From Neckera pumila (lineage: Eukaryota > Streptophyta > Bryopsida > Hypnales > Neckeraceae): a DNA stretch of 64,000 nt. The notes below the pieces were generated by a model. It saw nothing but the letters and a program-made list of their open reading frames with translations. It ran no database searches and was not told the DNA's origin. A program made the position numbers and the translations under genes. The stretch is from NCBI GenBank assembly GCA_963969595.1, contig OZ018408.1:30690108-30754107 (forward strand), in the 5' to 3' direction. Below are positions 48,112 through 60,000 of the stretch, piece by piece; within the stretch, counting starts at the first letter, position 1; the number at the start of each line of letters is the position of its first letter.

Positions 48112-49452
48112 AAGGTAGGAGGCTCTGAAATGGCTCGGGCATTAAGAAGCGCCCCTATAAATAGCTATGAAATGGATAAGAGGTGGTTCTTAAATTGACC
48201 TCTATAGTCATTGAAGGAATCAAGGAAAAAAACATTATTAACCTCTACAGTCCCATTGTCCCCTCAGGAGACAAATCAAATTTCGAGCAGGTACCTATGC
48301 CTCAACTTTTAGTGAAACTTTTTGAAACTTTTCCATAAGATACAAAAACTGATTAGCCTCATAGTAATATAAGTTTTATTTCAATTGGTGCCCGGGAGCA
48401 AAAGTTATACCACAAAAAGCCTCAAACTGAACTCGGCGGGCAGCACAATGTTTTTGCAAAAAGTCAAAATAAATTTTAATTTTTTTTTGTCTCAGAAACT
48501 TTATATTTTTGCCTATATGTGAAGCTTTGATTCATTTTATTTGGACTAATTATGAGCAACTTATAGACAATCTTGTTTTGGAGGCAATCTAAGCATCTTT
48601 TTGAAAAAATAATTTGTAGGATTCATTTCTGAAAGCAATTTTCACAATTTTTTACAATTTTTTTTGAGAATGTTGTGTTTGCTTGCTAAAACAATCTCAC
48701 CATTGGGATTATTGTATTTCAATCCCATCTAAGAGCTATTAACGATTTAGCTTTTTTTTCAATCTTGGACCTACTTCTACTTAACAATTTTTTAAAGAAT
48801 GAAAATCAAGTGTGCGTCTTTTGAAATTTTTTTGGTAGACTTCCAACTTACATCTTCAACAAAATAAAATTTCAAATTCAAAGTTTGTAGTGCAAAAAAT
48901 TTCCACAAATGGTGGTCAAAGTCATCTGAAGTTGAAGGTCAGTGTTCAAAAAAACTTTCTTTTTCAACTTTGAATGCTAATATCCTCCAATCTATACGGT
49001 CAAACTTTATGAAATTTTTACCACATGATCTTTGACAATTCAAGTACAAGATCCTACAATTAGATTCTAAGAAATTGTTTTCTTTTGTGTTATTGGGTGA
49101 ACACAGCTAAAATGGCAGTTTTGAGTGATTCTTGACAAAAAATTGGCCTTAGAACTTTAGGGGTTAGTTGCCAGAAGCAATCATTCTCTTTGCTTTTTCC
49201 ATCTTTCTTTAGAATCGCAAGTGAAGGGTTTATAGAAGACCTAAGGTCATAAACCCCAGGGACCTATGACATAACTCATTGAAAATTTATAAGTAATTCA
49301 AAAATGCTTGAAAAAATACAAAACCACTTGTGCTAGATTTCTCACCTATTTTTCTTTGTCTAGAAAATAAGCTAAAAATATTCCCATCTAAGGAAATACA
49401 TAAAAAAGGTGGACCAGCCCCTAGATGAGCGATTTTTGAGCCTCCTACCTTA
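48112..49452. mobile_element. TIR element R8 (AAGGTAGGAGGCTC), split by a TTAA element
   Basis: TAAGGTAGGAGGCTC near 48112 and GAGCCTCCTACCTTA near 49440-49452 are perfect inverted ends. Between them lies a whole type A TTAA element (48238-49167), so the original R8 element was only about 400 bp. Confidence 0.6.
48238..49167. mobile_element. TTAA element, type A, 930 bp, nested in R8
   Basis: It begins TTAACCTCTACAGTCCC and ends ACTTTAGGGGTTAG. Collinear, in reverse, with the truncated copy at 26.0-26.7 kb. The last flank reads TTAG, probably a point change. Confidence 0.75.
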
Positions 49453-49919
49453 CTCCCAATAATCCTTCACAACTTGCAAAATTGCACTAAATTCCATAAA
49501 TTAGTCTTGGGATCACTGGCCAGTTCCTGTACAGGCATGCTCATCATCAGAAGAGTTTGACACTGCAATCACACTCACAAGCTTTGTTGCTTTGGACCTA
49601 TAGGTGGAAGGTTTGTAAGATTCATATCAAGTACAAAATATGATTCCAACAATCTAAGTTTTTTCCAATAGGTGTAAATAATTACTATTGTAGTACAGAA
49701 CATCATAACATTCAGTAGCTCTACATGATGGTGTGGTATATTCCACACCCCAACAATGTTTCATCAGTAGTTACTGATGAATTAGACAAATGGAGGATAT
49801 AGAGACACATCATCATTGTAGAACCAAGGCAACATCAACACAAGCCACTGAATGTTATGATCATGATGGAAAAACATTAATTTTATTGCGTAATTTGAAT
49901 AATCAAAAGTCAACACTCC

Positions 49920-50372
49920 ATAATATTGTCAGAAAGCCCTCATTGAGGAGGGGAGCATGGACTTTGTATTGTGGCGTTTGGACCTACAATGCGAAAGATA
50001 TTGAATTTCAAAAAAATTATGAATTAGGAAGTTAAAAAATTATTTTTACTTTTATTTATTATATTGTGACAATGGTATAGGGCACACTAGTTCATACCTT
50101 AAGTTAGGTTGTTTGTTTTGTTTATTTGTTTTGTCTGTTTTATTTGGTATGATGAGATCTTCGGAACCGTGTGCCCTTCGGTCTCATGCTTGGTATCATC
50201 GAAAAGCCCTCAGCAAGGAGTGGTGCGTGGGCTTTGTTTTGTGGTGTTTTGATTCACGGCAAAAAAGATATTGAATTCAAAGTTTTTTATTTATGAAATA
50301 GAAAATTAGAAAATCACCTTTACTTTTATTTTGATTGTGGAAATGGGCACAGGGTATATTAGTTTCCTTTAA
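49920..50372. mobile_element. Repeat R2, two tandem copies
   Basis: The first copy lacks its 5' part and ends GGTATAGGGCACACTAG at about 50088. The second starts straight after (TTCATACCTTAAGTTAGG), carries GATGAGATCTTCGGAACCG and ends near 50372 with GGGCACAGGGTATATTAG. Confidence 0.5.
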
Positions 50373-50490
50373 CCCTTGAAAGATGGACTGGTGCCCATGG
50401 AAATCTTCCATTTTGGTACCATGTGCATGATTGGTTTTAAAAAATCCAAAAGCACATATTGAAAGTCAAATCTATTATAGAAGACCTCCC

Positions 50491-50710
50491 ACTACATGAG
50501 AATGGGGTGTTTTAAGTGAATTTTTAAGTATAGTCCTAGATATAAGGTTTTCAGTAATGACCTTTAAGGCAATTTTCAGCAAAATTTGATTAGAAACACA
50601 TGTATTTCTAGTAAAATTTTGCTGAAAATTGCCTTAAAGGTCATTATTTAAAATCTTATGTCTAGGACTATACTTAAAAACTCACTTAAAACACCCCATT
50701 CTCTTGTAGT
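50491..50710. mobile_element. Perfect-looking long hairpin (220 bp)
   Basis: ACTACATGAGAATGGGGTGT... (from 50491) pairs with ...ACACCCCATTCTCTTGTAGT (to 50710). The arms are about 95 nt with few mismatches, including TATAGTCCTAGA and its complement and CAATTTTCAGCAAAATTT and its complement, around a loop of about 30 nt. It could be a young MITE or a small-RNA precursor. Confidence 0.85.
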
Positions 50711-51188
50711 ATCCCCTTTTAACACAAAAATTTGAGGATAAGTAGTTGCACTTTGCGCTGCATGGAGAGATTCTTTGTCATTCATCGGCGGAAAAACAGC
50801 CGTAGCATTGTTTGAAGGTTGACATGAATGACAAGCTTGGTTTTGAAAATATGGCTTACCAAGCAGTGCATTTTTGTTGCAAAGTGAAAGTACTATTCAT
50901 TATTCATTTTTGCATATTTAGACAACAAACCTTGGGCAAGCAACCAAACCCATATTTTGCTTCAAGGAGATTATCTATTCCCCTTTGAACTACCCCATGC
51001 AACTAAATGTTGTTCAAGGGATAACATTAGGCAAGACGTTACAATGGTTATATGAAGTCGGCCCTGCAGATGAATTTACCCTAGAGAATACACAATTTTT
51101 TTTTTGACATCTAGATGAACTTGAAAATTTTGAATTCATATTTGGAATGAAAGTCCCAAATTAACTAGGAAAGGTGAAGAACATAGAA

Positions 51189-52391
51189 TTAACCCCAAAA
51201 GGACCAAACTGCATTTTTTGGCAATATAGCAATTTTAGGTAGTTGGATACGAATGAATTTTTAATTTTTTTCCTTTAAAATATTCACACAATATGTGACC
51301 CAAGGAGTAGCTTTAAGGCCTAACAATTTCATAACTCTTGACTACATGGCTAAAAAGTTATTGCATGATACTGTAATTTTTATTATTTGGTGGGCAGCTT
51401 GGGCTCAAAAGCTTTCTTAAAAAATCACTTTTAAGAGAAAATAAAAATTGAAATTGGTTTTAAAAATTGAAATTGATTTATATATTTGTGGAAAGCTTTG
51501 AATCATTTTGTTTTGATTAATGGGATGAAAGTTATGAGGAGTTTTAGTTTGCGGGTAGTTGTAGAATCTAAATGCTAAAATAAACTTTGAAGTCATTTAT
51601 TTAATTCAATTTTCAATATTTTTGAAAAAAAAGAAAAACATTGGGTGTACAATTTAGTATTTTGAATCATTCTCTATTTCTTTCTAGTTACAATTTATTT
51701 TCCTATATGTTGTACGATTCCAAATGATGTGAAAATTTTCAAGCATGTAGCCAACTTGTCTTAAAGAATGAATTCTAAGAAGCACCACCATTTTGAACAT
51801 TTTTTCATACCAATATGACCTTGTGAAGTGCAGCCGACTGTTTGTTTTTTTCAAAAAAAGGATTTTTTTTCAATTCAAATGCCAATATCTTGCATTCTGT
51901 ATTGTGGAAATTTGTGAAATTTTTTCCACATCTTCTCAAGCCAAGGTAAGGTCAGAGGACCGAACTCTGATTGATCATTTTGAACCAAATATGACATAGA
52001 GGTACATTTTGCTTTCTTCCATGTACCCAAATGTATAAATGGTGTACATTCTAGGAGGTAGTCGCTTTTAGAGCTCTATAGCATTCCAACTTCAAAATTT
52101 CATAACTAATTCTGCAAAGCTTCAAAAAATATGACACAACTTGGGTTAGATGCCATTTTGTCTTATCTTTCAAGGAAAATTTACTGCAAAATATTTCAAG
52201 ATGTTTTACCTCCCCAAAATTCAATTTTAATGCTTAGATAATTGCATTATGGATCTCCTACCTTGTTACAAGATCCTATGGTTCCATGTGTCCAAAAATA
52301 TTTTTTTTTCTAAAATTTGGTACTGTACTAGAAAAGGCAATTTTGGAGCATTTTTTTGGTGAAAACATAGTCAAAAACTTGTAGGCATTAA
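51189..52391. mobile_element. TTAA element, type B, with an internal insertion
   Basis: It begins TTAACCCCAAAAGGACC and ends with the degraded ACTTGTAGGCATTAA. Collinear with other type B copies up to about 51942 and again from about 52268. The extra about 320 bp between has inverted ends CAAGGTA and TACCTTG, so another small element entered it. Confidence 0.7.
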
Positions 52392-52429
52392 TACAACACA
52401 AAATAGGGGACTTATTTTTACAATTATAG

Positions 52430-52867
52430 TAGAACTACCCATTCCTAGTCAGAGAGCCATACCCAAGTGAACATGTAGGATACACTTATTTCCAAGCAAG
52501 GTTGGCACAGATTTCAAACCAAAGCTTGGAATGCGTTTTTTCCATTTTCAAGGTTGGGACTAATAAAGTCATGACACATATCCAAAAGCAGTGAGCAAGA
52601 AAGTAGGAAGTAGTGAGCTGGAAAGTAGTTCTCGAAAGATTGGAATTGACAGAGTCTACAGATTGGATATGGATCTAGGACAGCTTTGGACTTCCAAAAT
52701 TCATAGTAATTTGAATTCAAGGAATAAAATCACAAAAAATTGGCAATACTCGTCATTTCTATCTTTTTACAGGACAAAAAATTAACATTGCCTTCCACTA
52801 CTCCAGGACATGTGCGGAATCGCTTAAGTGGTTGCCTATGCATGGTTCTACCGTACCCTACTTGCAG
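52430..52867. mobile_element. R6 repeat, copy 4
   Basis: The ends AGTAGAACTACCCATTCC and GCATGGTTCTACCGTACCC are loosely inverted. The interior matches copy 3 at 44.3 kb in parallel. It ends right at the acceptor-like CTTGCAG of the exon-like segment that follows. Confidence 0.55.
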
Positions 52868-53041
52868 AACTGAATACAGAATTCACCGTGCAGGACCCAC
52901 TTCATATGGCCACTTTACTTAAAGTGCTGTTAACATTGGTGCTTTCCACGTTCGAAAAGGATCATGCCGCAAGACCGCCAGTGGATGGATTCATTGTGCA
53001 TACAAAGAATTGCCACTTGCTGCTTAGTGCAGACCCGTCCA
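52868..53041 (+). pseudogene. Isolated exon-like segment, unrecognised
   Basis: A 174-bp open segment between a good acceptor (CTACTTGCAG) and a near-perfect donor (CCGTCCA|GTAAGTAT). It codes for 57 complete codons, including EFTVQDPLHMATLLKVLL and VDGFIVHTKNCHLLLSA, with normal codon and residue use. Repeats flank it on the left and no partner exon was found nearby. Likely a captured gene fragment or the remnant of a gene broken up by transposons. Family not recognised. Confidence 0.45.
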
Positions 53042-53434
53042 GTAAGTATATGGTAGACTTAAATATGGTTTTGGTATGCTACTTGTAGTATGGGGCTTGA
53101 GTGCTCTACTGTAGTGGTCTTCTCTATCTTGGATACTGAACAGCACGTGCTTGTCAAAATTAAAGTGTTTTGATGCTCATACAGTACTGTACAGTACATA
53201 ACATTCAAGAGCAGACTGCGAGACTGCCTTCTCCCTAACAAAATGGTGTGAAATATTCCACACCATATTTAGTTAAAGAACACCTATCAGCTAACAATGA
53301 TACCACATGTTGGCATTGATGAGTTTTGGTGGATGTAGCCTCAGGGAAGTAAAGGCAACCTCCTTGAAGGCTAATGAATGTTATGTACATGCTTCTTTTT
53401 TTGGCCGCAACTTACCGATTAAATGAAGATAAGG

Positions 53435-53510
53435 TAGAGGTACCCATTGTTAACTTGGACCCATAGTCAACCTGTAGGGTGCAGCTATTTCAAACCACAT
53501 TGGCTCATTG
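53435..53510. repeat. R6 fragment
   Basis: AAGGTAGAGGTACCCATTGT and CATAGTCAACCTGTAGGG match the left end of R6 elements; the rest is missing. Confidence 0.55.
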
Positions 53511-53779
53511 TCATTACGAACAGACACTTTATTCATGCCGGTCTTTTTTTTTCCCCTTGAAACACATGTACAAATTCCATTGATAAAAGGAACAAGTACA
53601 CAGAACCAAACGACCATGTCCTTGGCAGAAATTTTTACATTTTCTAAAACAATAATAAACCAACATTTTTAATAGAGAACAAAGAGGCGAGAGGCAGCAA
53701 AGACCAAGTCAACAAACAATATCAGGCAAAGCTTGCTATTAAAGACCCAAAGATCCAAAGAGGATCCTTGCAACATCAA

Positions 53780-54715
53780 TTAACCCCTAAAGGACCGCGG
53801 CCCTTTTTCTGCCAAAAAACACTCAAAACTGCCATTTCTATAGCAAAAAGTAAAAAAAGTTGAAAAATGTTTTTTTTTTCACATCTAACTGTAGGATCTT
53901 ATACCTAACTAGTATGAGAGTGTGTGGAAAAAATTTCAGAATTTTTGATCGCACAAATTGCAAGATATCTACGTTTAAAGTGGAAAAAACAAAGTTTTCA
54001 GCACATTGCGGGACTAGATTTTTTGACTTTGAACATTTTTAACTTAAAAATTTTGCACTATAGAGTTTTGAGCTTTAAATATTTTATACTGGAGAATTGA
54101 GTTGAGAGTCTAGAGAAAAAAAGTAAATCCAAAAAAAACTTACTTTTCATTGTTTAAAAAGTTGTTAAGTAGAAGTAGGTACGAGATAGAAGAAAAATCT
54201 AAAATATTAATATCTTTTATATGGAATTAAAAAACACTGATCCCAATGGTGAGATTGTTCTATCAAGTAGTATAAACCATGAAAAAAAAAAAAAAGTGAA
54301 AAATTTGAAAAATTGCATTCAAAAATGCATCCTAGAAGTTATTTTTTTCAAAATGATGCTCTAACTGCCCGAAAAACGAGAATGTCCATAACTTTCTCAT
54401 AAGAAATCCGAATGAAATGAATTTAAAGCTTTCCAAATAGGCAAAAATATAATCTATGAGAAAAAAAATATAAAAAAAAAATTAAAATTTTTGACCATTT
54501 GTTTTTTGTTGCCCGCCATCCCCTGTTTTGAGCTTATTTGGTCATAACTTTTTTTCCCGGGCACCGATTGTGAAAAAAATTATATTCCCACAAAGCTTAT
54601 CAGTTTTTCTATCTTCAAAAAAAGTTTCACAAAATCACGACAAAATTTCAGCCCGTAGGTACCTGCCCAAAAATGCATTTGTCCCCCGAAGGGACAACGG
54701 TCTTTTAGGGGTTAA
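53780..54715. mobile_element. TTAA element, type A, 936 bp
   Basis: It begins TTAACCCCTAAAGGACC and ends GGTCTTTTAGGGGTTAA. One of the best-preserved type A copies. Reverse-collinear with 42432-43368. Non-coding. Confidence 0.85.
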
Positions 54716-54839
54716 ATGTCCCTATCTTGGGATGAACAAGCCTCCAGCTCATCAAAAGATGGGATCTCTCGCCAAAGAAGTCTATTTGGAGCTATAAGTT
54801 GACGCCAGCTCTCTTTGAAGACCAGAGTTCTTATCTATC

Positions 54840-56345
54840 TCTCTATGCAGCTATTTCGAACCAAAGCTCGAATATATCTCCAACCAAAGTTTGGAATGTT
54901 TTTTTTTCTTCTTTTCAAGGTTGGGACTAATAAGGTTATGGCACATATTCCAAAGTAGTAGCAAGAAAGTAGGAAGTAGTGAGCGGGAAAGTAATTCTAG
55001 AATGATAAGAATTGAAAGAGTGTAATCCAGTGATTCCAATACTAGTTTATGAAATTTAATGCAATATGCTACCTAGTTTAGGGAATTTCGTGCAATATGC
55101 TACCTTCAAGACAAACATGCATAAACTTTGGCTACCTTGAGAGTGAGTGGCATTAAAAAAAATAGAAAAGAAAGGACTTTGCAAGTTGTAAAGGATGATT
55201 AGGACTACTATAACCCAAAATTGACTAAATAGATGCTAATTCCAATGTAGAGGAAGTAACAAATTGGCTATCAAATTCTATTGGTTGCTGCAGTCTTGGC
55301 TAAAGTCTAATTTTTTCAAGGATTTTCTCCAATGTGCATTTAGCTATTGAGAATTTTAAATAGCAATAGGACAAATTTTAGCCATTTCTGTAAATGCTGG
55401 AGTACCCGTTAAAAGACATGCCTATGACACTAATTTCAAGCCTCATTGTCCATCACTGAGCTTGATGCCTTTATGCAACTAGATATGAATGAACACTTTT
55501 GTTTTATCTTTAAAAGGTGAAATTACGTGTCTTCTTTACTTTACAAATTTTTTAGATTTTTTTTAGAATATTGATTTTTTTGAGAATTTCTAAAAAAAAA
55601 TTGTGAAAAATCATATTAAATAGAAAATTATTTCAAAAAATCAAGAAATTTCCGGGGAAATTTCACCATGTGTGTATATTACAATGACAAACATCATGGT
55701 ATGAACTCAATTTCCGTGTTTGTAATTATAATTCAATGAAAATACATACAAAGTTCAAAGTGGCAATGAAATATTCAATATTAGTAATTTCTTCAAAATT
55801 CAAATTGGAATAGAAACTAGAGGAGATGACCTTTATTTTGTTAGTTGGTCTCAAATTCAAAAAACATCCTTTTTGTGGAGAAATTTTAGATTTAGAGCAA
55901 ACAATAACAACTTTCTAAAAGACACTAAAATAAAATATTTTGTGAACCATTTCTTTTCTAACTTCTCATTTACGTGAAGACAAATATTAGCAAGACTACA
56001 AACTCAATTGGATACTCTTCATAATCCACCGTAAAAGGTCAACAAGTAAAATGTGGATGACAAAATGCTTCTAATTTTTGTTCAAAACACCACATTGTCA
56101 TCCAAAGGCTACAAAATGACTTTGTCTGTGTTTCCGGGCTAGACATTGGCTATGGGCTCCAAGCATTTTTTGGCTCCTAGAATCCATAGTAATTTCAATG
56201 TCAGCAATAAAATTAAGGAAAATTTGCAATCCCCATATTTCCTATTTTCCTACATGGAAAAAATTGTTGAGCCTTCAACTACACATAATTTGCTATCCCT
56301 TGTGGTCGGCTATGTGTACATTTATCGTAGTCTACTATGCTCAGT
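54840..56345. mobile_element. R6 repeat, copy 5, split by an insertion
   Basis: The left part runs to about 55030 (GAATTGAAAGAGTGTAATCC) and the right part resumes near 56140 (GACATTGGCTATGGGCTCC) up to about 56345. Intact R6 copies are continuous at this point. The inserted about 1.1 kb includes R7 copy 2. Confidence 0.6.
55425..56095. repeat. Dispersed repeat R7, copy 2
   Basis: Reverse complement of 41265-41948. It forms most of the sequence that splits the R6 element. Confidence 0.65.
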
Positions 56346-56474
56346 TCTAGAACTTCAATGCATTCAATTTGTATTATAAGGCAAGATAGTCTACACTTAT
56401 AGCAACCTTTTAAGAGCTGATTGCATTTAGGGAGAAGCATAATTTTTTGAAACAATTTTCAATAAATTAATTTT

Positions 56475-56565
56475 TTATTAAAATTTTTTTTTTACTCTTT
56501 GCTATAGAAATGGCAGTTTTGAGTATTTTTTGGCAAATAAAAGGCCTTGGTCCTTTAGGGGTTAA
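56475..56565. mobile_element. TTAA element, type A, terminal fragment
   Basis: Only one end remains (ACTCTTTGCTATAGAAATGG ... GGTCCTTTAGGGGTTAA). The rest is deleted. Confidence 0.75.
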
Positions 56566-57027
56566 AAGACTTAAGTATTCAAAATCCTAAATAAAGCAAC
56601 CCAAGGGGCTTAGGTGAGACCTTTAAGGGTTAAAAAGACTAAATTTTCTTTCAAAATAAGCTCTTCTTGATTGCTACGAAGAAAGATAAAACTATCTACT
56701 TTGTTGTTGCACATGAGAGTCTAGCTCATAACATATGGATTTCCTATAGTCTTCAAGTCTATATCATGATATTTAAAAAAAATTTACAACCTTCAAAAAC
56801 TAACACAACACAAAATCCGTAGCAATCTGGCTTGAAAAATTCCAGGACATTATACACCATGGATATCCTTGTCAAAATATAAGTGGAGGAACAAATAAGT
56901 CCACAAAGCAAGATCCAAGTCAAACCAAGAACCTCAAGGATTCAACCAGAAGTTCCTACCGCAGTACCACTTGTTCCATTGTACATGATAGTTTAAGGTC
57001 ATTTCAAACTATACAATTCCTATTTGA

Positions 57028-60000
57028 TCACCTCACATCCCGGAGGTTTTGATAAGGTCTTGATTTAAATTGGAGTTCTTGGATGGTCTGACGAGCACAT
57101 TTCTTGAGTGTGCCATTGAAGGTTTGTAGAATCAATTTGCGACATATCTGAATACCATGTTGCACTTTTGCTCTTGCAGATGGATCTTTTGTCACGTTGA
57201 TTATCAACTGCAATACCATAGATCCACACTAAAAATTAGATGCATACTTTATATGAGTGCTTATCTTGTAAAATTTGAACATTCTAGCATTGAATTAAAT
57301 AATATGCAATTTGATAGGTTTATAGATATCACCTATCAAACCAATTGAAAGTCTAAAAGATTTGCAATTAATTTGCATCATTGCATGTATCTAGCTTCCT
57401 ACTTCTACAATCTCAATGAAGAACTATAATGTGCAGATATAAGAGGAATCCAGTATTTAGGAAGAGGAGCTATATTATAAACCATATCCTTTTGCCCTTG
57501 CCCTAGTTCTATTTCAATACTCAAATTTCCAAGACTTTCTTTCTTCATTGTTAGACTTTGACCATTAGATCTGTACCATTTGAATCCTCATTAGGATTGA
57601 TGTGCTCGGTAACTCAAATCTATTGCCTAGTTGAAAAGAATGTACATCCTTCATTGATTAGACATTCAACATGCTCTATTTTTCACAAATAAGCTTCAAA
57701 TTTGAGTCACGTAATGTGAGTGAAAGTAGTAGAGAAGAAATATTTTACATTCATAGCAAGGAATGTGAGCTCTCCATCAGTGAGGTGAATCATGGGTGTC
57801 ATCAAGGGCACACCATTAGCCAAGATGAAGTCTTTCTTGCCTTTGATCTCCAATGTCAAGCTGTGAAACCACGCACGCCAGAACAATTTCAATTTGAACA
57901 CTTATTGAAAATGCTCCAATTAATTTATGGCAATATGAACACCAAAAATTGTTGGTTACCTTAGCAATGCTGCTGTGCCATACGCCATGATTCTATCTTC
58001 AACATGGTCCAAGTAGGGGACAAAAACTTCCACTGCTCCAAGTTGTATTGCTTGTTTTCTTCCTTTCTCTTCAAATCTATGTCTCATAAAGTAGTAGATA
58101 CTATTTGTGTCACTTTAAGCATACATGGAAATGTAATTTTACAAAAATTACTAAAGAAATGTGAATACAAGAGCTAATTCTACTGAAATTAGATTTGTAT
58201 CATTATATAAAAAATTCTTATCCAATTTCTATGTGGGAGGCTATAGACCACTATTTTAAAAATGAAAATAGACTATGTGCCTTGTTTCCATTCAACAACC
58301 AATGACCATAGATATCTTGACAAGTTATGGTTACACTTCTTGTTAATAAGTCCAACCAAGTGTATGAATAGATGAATTGTTGTTGGTTACATGGGTTAGT
58401 AGATACAAGATGGGATCATGTTTAGTATCCTCTATCTTATTAAAGATTCATTGATATGATTGTTTAGTAATGTATGAATGACAATTTCATTAAATTTGTG
58501 CAAGACCACAACTTTGGCACTATCCATGAGAGCAGCTTGAAACATAAAACTATATTGATCTTAGTTTTTAGAAAATTTTGCAAATGAATATAACTACTTT
58601 GGAGCTCCTAAATTTGTGCCTAATAAACAAAATTGACAATATGTTTAACAATCATCAACCTAGATAAGAATTTGATTTGTAGTATGCACATGCACAAAGC
58701 AAATGGTTTGGATGTTGGACTCTCCAAAAGAAGCCATAAAGTGAAGGTTTGAATCATTTTACCCAACAAGGCATATGAAGCGGCTACATGAAACCATCAT
58801 GGGTTGATTTATGGTCTTTGCTAATTTCACTACAATTGGCACCCCACCGGCCTTAATATACCATCCAACAATACATATTAGAAATTGAATCATCCATCTC
58901 ATAAAGCTACTTACACAATTTACCACCACAACAAGGTGATGAGGGATGAAAGTAGAGCTTGATTAAAAATTCAAAAGATCATAATAATTACACTCTTATG
59001 AACTTTAGTTTCCTCAATCATTCATATTGCTATCTCATGAATTCTTGCTGCTAGAGATTTCAAAATACAATGAACTTTGAAAACTTAGATTCAATGTAAG
59101 GGACTCTATTATTGACATGAATTTCAAAACAATTTTGGATTTTGAAGTAAGATGGTACAACTTTCATACCCCTAGGACTTGGTCAATGGCCTTCTGGCAA
59201 TAGTTCAAGCTTCCCATGCAACGCGAGCAAAGATCCATGGCATGGCATACATTGTTGCTATTCGTGTCATTTGCAAGGTAGCTCACAATAGTAGCCAGTG
59301 TATTGTTGTCATTTACAATTGATTCCCTCACTATGACACCACCATAGCACGACCAAATTTAACATTTTCAATTGTGTTCTCACAATTTTGATGAACCCTG
59401 TGAGACAACATCTAATGCAGCTCAATCTTTGAGAAATAGATAATGCAACAAAACTATGAAGACGAAATGGTCCATTGCTCATGATAGTATTTCATTTCAT
59501 TTTTCATTATGACTATTGAGACAATAATAGCATCTAATCATTTCAATCCAATATAGTATCCAATTCTATAATTTAGATAGAAGATAAGCATTTCTATTGT
59601 GTCCCTTTTAAGCATTTTGCCATATGTAGAAATTTGATTTTGAAAGATCATTATAAACCAAACCTGGGGAGAATGTTTGGGTAGACAAACCAAATCTAAT
59701 GAGATTGATTTCTTATCACTATTTATGAGTTTCTTATGCAATTCCAAAGTGGGAAGTTGTAGACTAGTAATAGTGACAGCAAACAATCCCATTATCAAAG
59801 TTGTCAAGCTTACATTACATGCATGCTTACAAGTTCATTCAAGTGCATGAAGAGATGAATTGCTATAGTAACAAAGATCAGCCTCAAGTACCCACACCTA
59901 ATTGTGACTATGTTACAAAACCAACCTCTACAAATTCTTGTTTAAAATCATCTAGATACACTCTTACTAACAACACTTTGGAAATTCATAGTTTGTTCAT

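Noticed and set aside
57671..57964. 97-codon plus-strand frame
   Set aside because: It is antisense to two ARM exons (57749-57860 and 57960-58076) whose splice phases match; the plus frame has no motif.
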